The notes under the pieces were generated by a model. The model searched no databases, had not been told where the DNA came from, and saw only the letters and a program-made list of their open reading frames with translations. 5,592 nt of DNA from Erysipelotrichaceae bacterium (GTDB lineage: Bacteria; Bacillota_I; Bacilli_A; Erysipelotrichales; Erysipelotrichaceae): contig JAFWKS010000192.1 of assembly GCA_017511325.1 (NCBI GenBank), positions 1-5,592 on the forward strand. The letters are read 5' to 3'. Shown here piece after piece: positions 1-4,728 of the stretch. Position numbers and translations under genes: made by a program. Position 1 is the first letter of the stretch; every line of letters begins with the position of its first letter.

Positions 1-2306
1 AGACTGTAAAGGATCTCTCCAACTTCCTCTTCAACGACACCAGGTTCAGCCAATTGTAAAGGCTGACCTGTATAAGTGATCTCTTTTTCTTCAGGTCTGC
101 TTACATACTGAGCATCATTATCCTTAAGGATCCTTGAGATTACGGTATACGTTTCCTTGTCGTTGTGATTGCGATCACCGACGAATTTCACGTAGATATA
201 ATATGTTCCGGCATTCTCTGCCTGAGGGATCTTGGCTGAGAAGTCGGTATTTTCAAGTCTGTATTCAAAATGACCGTGTCCTGATCTGCCGGCTGTTGTC
301 AGTTCGTGCATCGATCCGTCATACATCGTTTCAACTCTTTCAGGTTTAGCGATGATGACTGGTTCAGCTTTACCGATCACTACATCCAGATATGCCTCAT
401 CAGATGGATAATGGTTCTCATCGCCGTTGGCATAATAGCTGATCCTGTAGTTTCCTGCTTCACTGGCCATTGGAGGCAGATAAGAATAATGGCCTTCTAT
501 ACCTTCATAGTCCAGCTTGTACAGCATCAGGCCCGCATCGGAACTTCCGATCTCTTCAAGCAGACACATCAAGTTTCCGTTATAGACGAGGCCTTCATAG
601 ACTTTCGGTTCAGCCGTGATACTTGCTTTGACTTTTTCGATCGTCATTTTGACTGTGACTTCATCATATGTTCCATCAGACCAGCAGTAATTGGCTAATG
701 GTCTGTATGTCGAAATGTATTCGCCGGCTTTGATACCGGATATCGGTCCATCTATATCGACGCCTTCTTTGACGCCGTAGCCGTTTCCATGTACGGCTCC
801 ATCATAAGCTACAGAAACATTTTCCGGCTTGTCGCCTATGATCTTCCTCAAGATCGTCCAAGGGATATCGCGATAGCCGCTGCCGCCTTCTTCATCGTTC
901 CAGACGAAGTTTTCCTTGTCTTTAAGTTCGACTCTGACTTTATAATCGCCCGTAAATAATCCCTTATATCCGGAAACGATCTTCATGAGACCAGGATCAA
1001 AGTAATTGAAATCTTTTTCCGTTACACACTGAACTACCGGCAGATGAAGTGTACCTGTCGTCTTATATACGTAAATGGTAGATACTTCCGGAACTGTAAC
1101 TTTCTTAGGGAAAATATGCCAATCCAGAACGACATCGAAAGGCCTGTCATCAGCCCACCTGTAGTTTTCCCTGTCTTTTAAAACGATAACTGCCATATAT
1201 GTGCCGACTTCCTTGCCGCGGTTGCCGACGATAAGCATGGTGTTTTCATCATAATTGCTGATGTTGGCATATTGCCAATCACCGTTATACTGCAAGACAT
1301 CATTGACTTCCGGAAGCGGAAGAGCTTTTTTCTTGATCACCAGGGTGACTGTTATTGGAACCCTGGTACCATCAGGCCAGCAGTAATTAGGCAGCGGTGA
1401 ATAGATCGCGATATAGGTCCCGGCGTTCGTGCCATGGTCTGAACCGACCATATCCACTCCTTCAGGACAGCGATATCCGTTATACTGTTCTTCACCGTTA
1501 TATGTGACTTCAACGTATGCTGAAGTCGCGCTTTCAACGACGATCTTGTCGCTGTCATGCGTGTTGTTTCTGATGTAGTCAAGAAGCGAAGTCAAGGAAG
1601 CGCCGCTATTGAAAGAAAAGCCCGGGCGATAAGTCACTTTCGCCTGACCGATCGTCACCATCACGCTTTTTTCTTTTATGTCCTCGTGATTTACATCACC
1701 GACCAGCTTATAGGAAACAGTATAAATACCGGCCTCAAGTGCTGAAGGGATCTCTTCAGACCATTCACCATCATCAAGCTTGTACATGATGGTTCCATGA
1801 AGCGCGCTTCCGCCATGCATCAGTTGCTGCATGCTGCCGTTGTATACAAGGTCAGCTACACCGGAAGGCTCCAGAGTATAATCGCTCTTGGCTTTGTCTA
1901 CCTTATAGATGTATGTGATATCCTTGTAGACCTGTTTTCCGTTTTCGGTGAGACAGTATGCTCTGATAGTCAGCGTATACAATCCTGCCGGAGTCCCTGC
2001 TTTGGCAGTCAGCTTCGTTTCATAATCGGAAACAAGAGTAAAATAATCGACTTCATTGAAATCCTGATCCTTGGCCGAAACAAGCTCATAGATGACTGTG
2101 CCATCTGCTTCTTCTGGACCCAGAAAGGCAAAGGTATGAGAGTGGATCTCATCATAGACCGGGACGTTGATCAGGTTGTCCTGATTTTCCCTTATCACCA
2201 GCGTGACCTCTTTTTCCGAACATCTGGAAAGACCAAACGTCAAAAGAAGCACTGTGACCAGTGCCATTATTATGAACGGCAATATCCTTCCTAAGTTTTT
2301 CTTCAT
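1..2306 (-). CDS. Large exported surface protein of MBG-type Ig-like repeats (3' end outside window)
   Basis: The frame is open from the ATG at 2306-2304 to the left edge, giving 768 residues with no stop; the C-terminus and any cell-wall anchor are outside. Residues 1-28 are two lysines, an arginine and a hydrophobic stretch (about 9-26), which is a signal peptide or N-terminal anchor. Cys29 follows, but its -1 residue is Arg, so a canonical lipobox is absent. Residues about 33-137 form an N-terminal Ig-like domain. At least eight repeat modules follow in the order A-B-C-C-B-A-A-A. Hallmarks are Y(N/D)G near the start of modules, AGTY-like strands, GDxNH in A modules and NYCW-x-DGT in B modules. 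Such modules are known in long surface proteins of gut Bacillota, where they act as stalks or adhesins; a binding function here is inference. No enzymatic domain is visible. The start is preceded by only a weak GGAT ribosome-binding site about 8 nt upstream. The gene is divergent from the RNase operon. Confidence 0.9.
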   Translation of the reverse strand, partial: MKKNLGRILPFIIMALVTVLLLTFGLSRCSEKEVTLVIRENQDNLINVPVYDEIHSHTFAFLGPEEADGTVIYELVSAKDQDFNEVDYFTLVSDYETKLTAKAGTPAGLYTLTIRAYCLTENGKQVYKDITYIYKVDKAKSDYTLEPSGVADLVYNGSMQQLMHGGSALHGTIMYKLDDGEWSEEIPSALEAGIYTVSYKLVGDVNHEDIKEKSVMVTIGQAKVTYRPGFSFNSGASLTSLLDYIRNNTHDSDKIVVESATSAYVEVTYNGEEQYNGYRCPEGVDMVGSDHGTNAGTYIAIYSPLPNYCWPDGTRVPITVTLVIKKKALPLPEVNDVLQYNGDWQYANISNYDENTMLIVGNRGKEVGTYMAVIVLKDRENYRWADDRPFDVVLDWHIFPKKVTVPEVSTIYVYKTTGTLHLPVVQCVTEKDFNYFDPGLMKIVSGYKGLFTGDYKVRVELKDKENFVWNDEEGGSGYRDIPWTILRKIIGDKPENVSVAYDGAVHGNGYGVKEGVDIDGPISGIKAGEYISTYRPLANYCWSDGTYDEVTVKMTIEKVKASITAEPKVYEGLVYNGNLMCLLEEIGSSDAGLMLYKLDYEGIEGHYSYLPPMASEAGNYRISYYANGDENHYPSDEAYLDVVIGKAEPVIIAKPERVETMYDGSMHELTTAGRSGHGHFEYRLENTDFSAKIPQAENAGTYYIYVKFVGDRNHNDKETYTVISRILKDNDAQYVSRPEEKEITYTGQPLQLAEPGVVEEEVGEILYS
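3..632 (-). repeat. Ig-like modules A2, A3 and partial A4 (residues about 559-768)
   Basis: Three consecutive type-A modules, the last cut by the window edge. A2 has LVYNGNLMCLL (573-583), SEAGNYRISYYANGDENH (615-632) and DVVIGKAEP. A3 has TMYDGSMHELTTAG (660-673), ENAGTYYIYVKFVGDRNH (697-714) and YTVISRI. A4 begins with ITYTGQPLQLAEPG (743-756). A2 carries a longer middle loop (EGIEGHYSYLPP) than A1 and A3. The repeats probably continue past the left edge. Confidence 0.75.
633..833 (-). repeat. Ig-like module B2 (residues about 492-558)
   Basis: Second type-B module: VAYDGAVHGNGYGVKEGVD (499-517), IKAGEYISTYRPLANYCW (525-542), SDGT and a VTVKMTIEK end. It aligns closely with B1, but the position of B1's Cys280 (YRCPEGVD) is Val (YGVKEGVD), so only the NYCW cysteine is shared. 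Confidence 0.75.
846..1331 (-). repeat. Ig-like modules C1 and C2 (residues about 326-402 and 403-487)
   Basis: Two consecutive modules related to type B but with a longer hairpin. C1 has LQYNGDWQY (338-346), VGTYMAVIVLKDRENYRW (367-384) and a DWHIFPKK end. C2 has IYVYKTTGTLHLPVV (411-425), FTGDYKVRVELKDKENFVW (451-469) and a PWTILRK end. The shared core is LKD(R/K)EN(Y/F)xW. In C2 the usual YNG is replaced by YKT. Boundaries are approximate. Confidence 0.7.
1332..1520 (-). repeat. Ig-like module B1 (residues about 263-325)
   Basis: Type-B module with VTYNG (267-271), EGVDMVG, NAGTYIAIYSPLPNYCWPDGT (294-314 region) and a closing VTLVIKKK strand. It is preceded by an extra segment of about 40 residues (about 222-262) that B2 lacks. 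It contains Cys280 and Cys309. The DNA encoding the NYCW motif (1369-1388) matches module B2 (673-692) at 19 of 20 bases, so the two B modules share a recent duplication or strongly conserved segment. Confidence 0.75.
1644..1895 (-). repeat. Ig-like module A1 (residues about 138-221)
   Basis: First type-A module of the surface protein. It shows the order VYNGSMQQL (154-162), a Gly-rich turn, IMYKLDDGEW (173-182), IPSALEAGIYTVSYK (186-200), GDVNH (203-207) and a closing VMVTIGQAK strand. This is the common MBG-like pattern in which a YNG strand leads to an AGxYxVxYKxxGDxNH hairpin. Boundaries are approximate. Confidence 0.75.
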
Positions 2307-2383
2307 TTCAGATCCGTTATTATTCTGCTTTCAGGCAGACACTCATATTTGTGCTTTTGGTCTTCTCTTTGATCATCGAGAAA

Positions 2384-2413
2384 TTAATAACGTTCGTGTA
2401 TTTATTATATAAT
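2384..2413 (+). promoter_or_regulatory. Candidate promoter for the ribonuclease operon
   Basis: A perfect TATAAT lies at 2408-2413, with TTAATA (2384-2389, 4 of 6 consensus matches) 18 bp upstream. Transcription would start near 2420, only about 5 nt before the ATG at 2425, so the mRNA would be almost leaderless. An upstream or different promoter remains possible because the -35 box is weak. Confidence 0.4.
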
Positions 2414-2415
2414 AA
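2402..2415. repeat. 14-bp perfect AT palindrome between divergent genes
   Basis: TTATTATATAATAA is its own reverse complement. It places a TATAAT -10 box on each strand (2408-2413 plus, 2409-2404 minus), so the two divergent promoters would overlap. It could also be an operator, but no regulator is encoded in the window. Confidence 0.6.
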
Positions 2416-2432
2416 GAAAAGATAATGGTAAA
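2404..2432 (-). promoter_or_regulatory. Candidate sigma-A-type promoter for the surface protein
   Basis: Read on the minus strand, TTTACC (2432-2427) is followed by a 17-bp spacer and a perfect TATAAT (2409-2404). Transcription would start near 2397, giving a leader of about 90 nt. The -35 box matches the consensus at 4 of 6 positions and lies inside the first codons of the divergent ribonuclease gene. The prediction is from sequence alone. Confidence 0.5.
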
Positions 2433-2925
2433 AAATAAAAAGAACAATTCAAATAAGTGGCTTAGACCGCTCTTGCTGCTGATGCTGCTGGCGACGGGAG
2501 TTTTTGTATTACTTAGACTATCAGATTTTTCGATCACACCCGGAGAACCTGTGCCGGCAGTCGAAAACAGGATCACTGAAGACGGACACTATGATTCCAA
2601 GGATGACGTCGCCTTATACATCCATACCTACAACAAGCTTCCCGGCAATTTCGTTACGAAGAAACAAGCCAATAAGATGGGCTGGAAATCCTCCAAAGGC
2701 AATCTGAGAGAAGTCTGCAAAGGCTGCAGCATCGGCGGAGATATCTTTACAAATGTCCAGGAGATCCTGCCAGTGAAGAAAGGCAGGATATACTATGAAT
2801 GCGATATCGATTATGAAGGCGGCAAAAGAAACGCCAAAAGGATCGTCTTTTCCGATGATGGTCTGATTTTCTATACCGAGGATCATTACAGAAGTTTTAT
2901 ACAGCTTTATGGAGAAAAAGAATGA
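2425..2925 (+). CDS. Exported or membrane-anchored barnase-family ribonuclease (toxin)
   Basis: A 166-residue guanyl-specific RNase of the barnase (microbial RNase N1/T1/Ba) family, which cleaves single-stranded RNA 3' of G through a 2',3'-cyclic intermediate. Residues 3-14 are basic and about 15-31 hydrophobic, which is a signal peptide or uncleaved anchor; a linker follows and the RNase domain spans about 54-162. By alignment from memory to barnase, every key residue is kept: K79 (barnase K27), R121 (R69), E125 (E73, general base), R135 (R83), R139 (R87), H154 (H102, general acid) and Y155 (Y103). The motifs LPGNFVTKKQA, GWKSSKGNL, SIGGDIF and DHYRSF are diagnostic. The start at 2425 is the only one that keeps the export segment; an in-frame TAA lies at 2413-2415. 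Its ribosome-binding site is weak. The stop overlaps the barstar-like start (ATGA). Unlike barnase it has Cys98, Cys101 and Cys126. Its target (rival cells, host RNA or nutrient RNA) cannot be read from the sequence. Confidence 0.95.
   Translation: MVKNKKNNSNKWLRPLLLLMLLATGVFVLLRLSDFSITPGEPVPAVENRITEDGHYDSKDDVALYIHTYNKLPGNFVTKKQANKMGWKSSKGNLREVCKGCSIGGDIFTNVQEILPVKKGRIYYECDIDYEGGKRNAKRIVFSDDGLIFYTEDHYRSFIQLYGEKE
2911..2914 (+). promoter_or_regulatory. Ribosome-binding site of the barstar-like gene
   Basis: GGAG ends 7 nt before the ATG at 2922 and lies inside the end of the ribonuclease gene. With the ATGA overlap this suggests translational coupling, so inhibitor is made whenever toxin is. 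Confidence 0.75.
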
Positions 2926-3425
2926 AGATATATCTTAGTATTGCGCGCTTGAACAAAGAAGAATTTGCTTACCTGTCAGAAGTATTTGAAGGCTTCGATG
3001 GTGATGATTTTGATTCTCTCTATGCCCACTTGAGTTATCTTGAAGACACCGAGATCATCCTTCAGGATTACGAAGTGGTCAATGTTTTCTCTACGGTCGT
3101 GATCAAAGTGATATGTGACGTCAACGAAGATTACAACAACGTCACGCTCTCTATTGACGATCATGGCGACAAACAGATCAAAACCGTCATTCTGGATGCT
3201 ATCCTGCTGAACCAGAAAGGACATAAGTATCTTAAAGAGATCTTTGATTTTCCGGAATACTACGGCGAAAACCTCGATGCCTTGTATGATTGTCTGAGTG
3301 AACTTGATGACACCGAGATAATCATCCTCAATATGAATGAGGCAAACAGAGATACTTTAAAGATCTTAAGCATCATCAACGAAGTCGCCGATGAATATGA
3401 AAATCTTATCATCAAAGAAGGATAA
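2922..3425 (+). CDS. Tandem (double-domain) barstar-family ribonuclease inhibitor
   Basis: A 167-residue acidic cytoplasmic protein with no signal peptide, about twice the usual barstar length of about 90. It consists of two barstar-like domains. The C-terminal one (about 86-167) has the diagnostic FPEYYGENLDALYDCL at 110-125. Barstar contact residues align as Y29=Y113, Y30=Y114, N33=N117, D35=D119, W38=Y122, D39=D123 and E76=E154, so this is the likely inhibitor of the upstream RNase. The N-terminal one (1-78) aligns along its length (LNKEEFAYLSEVF against LNQKGHKYLKEIF; YLEDTEIIL against ELDDTEIII). It is diverged at the contact helix: F25, D26, D29, D31, Y34 and A35 replace Y29, Y30, N33, D35, W38 and D39, so only D35 is strictly kept. 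It may be a degenerate copy or bind another partner. DNA at 3039-3055 and 3303-3319 matches at 16 of 17 bases, supporting internal duplication. It lies directly downstream of its cognate toxin. Confidence 0.93.
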   Translation: MKIYLSIARLNKEEFAYLSEVFEGFDGDDFDSLYAHLSYLEDTEIILQDYEVVNVFSTVVIKVICDVNEDYNNVTLSIDDHGDKQIKTVILDAILLNQKGHKYLKEIFDFPEYYGENLDALYDCLSELDDTEIIILNMNEANRDTLKILSIINEVADEYENLIIKEG

Positions 3426-3431
3426 AAGGAG
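3426..3431 (+). promoter_or_regulatory. Ribosome-binding site that decides the TTG start
   Basis: AAGGAG lies 6 nt before TTG at 3438 and immediately after the barstar-like stop. It is the strongest Shine-Dalgarno site in the operon and favours TTG over the internal ATGs at 3522 and 3528. Confidence 0.75.
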
Positions 3432-3437
3432 ATCATT

Positions 3438-3875
3438 TTGCAAGGATTAATTGAATCACTCATACACAGTATCAGAAAGTCTGAACCGATCGAATCGTTT
3501 GAACACATCACGATCCGCATCATGGGTATGCGCCAAACGATCGAATATGAGGTCTTGATGAAAGATCGCTCAGCGGAAATTTCAAGATACGGGATCAGAT
3601 ATGAAGACGGAAAAGACAAAAGGATCGTCGAACTGAAGAATACCTGCGAGAAGGAAAGGATCCTGAAACTGATGAATGAATGTGATCTTCTTTCCTGGGA
3701 TGGTTTTAAAGGAGAACATCCTAAAGGAGTGCTTGACGGAACAATGTTCAATATGGATGCGATCATAAACAGTAAAAAGATCCATGCCTCCGGTTCAGAA
3801 AACTTCCCGAAGCACTATCATGAATTTACCAATGAGTTATTCCAGATCGCTAAACTTGGACAAGAAGATGAATAA
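3438..3875 (+). CDS. Conserved-looking hypothetical protein, third gene of the RNase operon
   Basis: A 145-residue protein that I cannot assign to a named family. It starts at TTG, supported by a strong ribosome-binding site; starting at Met29 or Met31 would lose the N-terminal helix-like segment. It has no signal peptide or membrane segment, so it is likely cytoplasmic. Residues 21-65 read as alternating beta strands (ITIRIMG, TIEYEVLM, ISRYGIRYEDG). Residues 67-85 look like an amphipathic helix. The C-terminal half has LLSWDGFKG (84-92), VLDGTMFNMDAIIN (98-111) and IHASGSENFPKHYHEF (115-130). The pattern WxGF, VLDGxxF, then I-x-A-x-G-S-x-x-F-P resembles small uncharacterised Bacillota proteins from memory, but I cannot name a domain. 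It does not look like barstar. Its place 12 nt downstream of the barstar-like gene and before the terminator marks it as operon member; an accessory or immunity role is inference only. Confidence 0.85.
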   Translation: MQGLIESLIHSIRKSEPIESFEHITIRIMGMRQTIEYEVLMKDRSAEISRYGIRYEDGKDKRIVELKNTCEKERILKLMNECDLLSWDGFKGEHPKGVLDGTMFNMDAIINSKKIHASGSENFPKHYHEFTNELFQIAKLGQEDE

Positions 3876-3890
3876 ACATCTTCTTTTTTT
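3862..3890 (+). terminator. Rho-independent terminator of the RNase operon
   Basis: A perfect 9-bp stem (AAGAAGATG at 3862-3870 with CATCTTCTT at 3877-3885) encloses a 6-nt loop and runs into seven T (3884-3890). The TAA stop of the third gene lies in the loop, so the left arm is coding. Read on the minus strand the stem is not followed by a T run, so it suits the plus strand only. Confidence 0.85.
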
Positions 3891-4728
3891 ATGATTCAGC
3901 GATCAGTATCGCTATAAAGACCAGGATGCAGCCGAAGATCTCTTTGAGCGAAAGGCTTTGCGACAAGACGATCCAGCCAAAGATGGCACCGAAGACTGAT
4001 TCAAAGCTCATGATCAAAGAAGACAAGGAAGCACCTACATCTCTTTGGAAGATGATCTGGAAAGACTGTGCCAAGGCTCCGGAAATGAAAACCATGTAAA
4101 GGATCGGAACGATCGATGTACTGATCGCCTCAATTGTCGGCTTTTCCAGCACGAGCATCAGGATCCCTGAATAAAGAGAAACAGTTATCTGGGCAAGAAA
4201 GGTCATCGCCAGTGGATCATATATCCTGGTATATTTGTCGATCAGGATGATCTGCAGGGCAAAGAATATCGAACATATCAGTAGATAAAAATCACCGATC
4301 CCGAATGTCTCTGTACCGGAAAAACACAAAAAGTACAGACCTAACAAGGCGACAGCTACGGAGATCAGGATCTTTCTGCTGATCTTTTTGCCGCTTATCC
4401 ATTCAATGAGCGGGACAAAGATAATATAGAGCGTAGTTATAAAACTGGCTTTGGAGATAGTTGAGTTTTCGATGCCCAGCTGCTGAAAGATACAGCCAAG
4501 AAATGCAGAAGTGCCGATCGCCATGCCGCTCAAGATCTCGTTAAGACTGAACCTGTGCTTTTTTGCGATCAGCATCGGCAAAAGCGCCAATCCGCCCAGG
4601 CCTTTAAAAAAGACGACCGTAAAAGTCCCCAGATTCTCTGAGGAAATGCTTTGGATAGAATATGACAGGCCCCACATCAATGTTGCGATAAACAACATCA
4701 GTGAACCAAACAGTTTACGATCCTTCAT
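3889..4728 (-). CDS. EamA/DMT-superfamily membrane transporter
   Basis: A 279-residue protein of the usual length for ten-helix drug/metabolite transporters with two EamA repeats. Hydrophobic segments cover most of the chain: about 7-26, 35-55, 67-84, 95-110, 118-136, 145-163, 173-193, 205-222, 232-254 and 260-277. The first-repeat motif LGIENSTISKASFITTLYIIFVPLIEW (84-110 region) and the second-repeat ending FESVFGAIFGWIVL, then EIFGCILVF, are typical of the family. Known members move amino acids, nucleotides or metabolites, usually outward; the substrate cannot be told from the sequence. The ATG at 4728 lies inside the last codons of the upstream MATE-type gene, with 14 bp of overlap, so the two are probably co-transcribed. 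The stop lies 13 bp from the end of the convergent operon, within its terminator T run. Confidence 0.93.
   Translation of the reverse strand: MKDRKLFGSLMLFIATLMWGLSYSIQSISSENLGTFTVVFFKGLGGLALLPMLIAKKHRFSLNEILSGMAIGTSAFLGCIFQQLGIENSTISKASFITTLYIIFVPLIEWISGKKISRKILISVAVALLGLYFLCFSGTETFGIGDFYLLICSIFFALQIILIDKYTRIYDPLAMTFLAQITVSLYSGILMLVLEKPTIEAISTSIVPILYMVFISGALAQSFQIIFQRDVGASLSSLIMSFESVFGAIFGWIVLSQSLSLKEIFGCILVFIAILIAES

Noticed and set aside
134..698. Plus-strand open frames over the left end
   Set aside because: They are antisense to the long surface-protein frame, have no ribosome-binding site and show unnatural composition (many Cys, Phe and His).
1797..2294. A 165-codon plus-strand open frame
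   Set aside because: It lies wholly antisense to the N-terminal coding region of the surface protein, whose Ig-like repeats and start are well supported.
2614..2886. Minus-strand open frame opposite the ribonuclease
   Set aside because: The plus strand encodes an unmistakable barnase domain with all catalytic residues, so this is a shadow.
2922..3425. Possible frameshifted fusion of two separate barstar genes
   Set aside because: The reading frame runs unbroken through both domains with a short charged linker (about 79-86) and no internal start signal or broken codon pattern.
3260..3766. A 168-codon minus-strand open frame across the inhibitor and third gene
   Set aside because: It overlaps two well-supported plus-strand genes, is Ser/Ile/Phe-rich in the way of antisense frames, and has no recognisable domain.
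3862..3890. Bidirectional terminator for both convergent operons
   Set aside because: On the minus strand the stem is followed by GTCC rather than a T run, so only plus-strand termination is supported.
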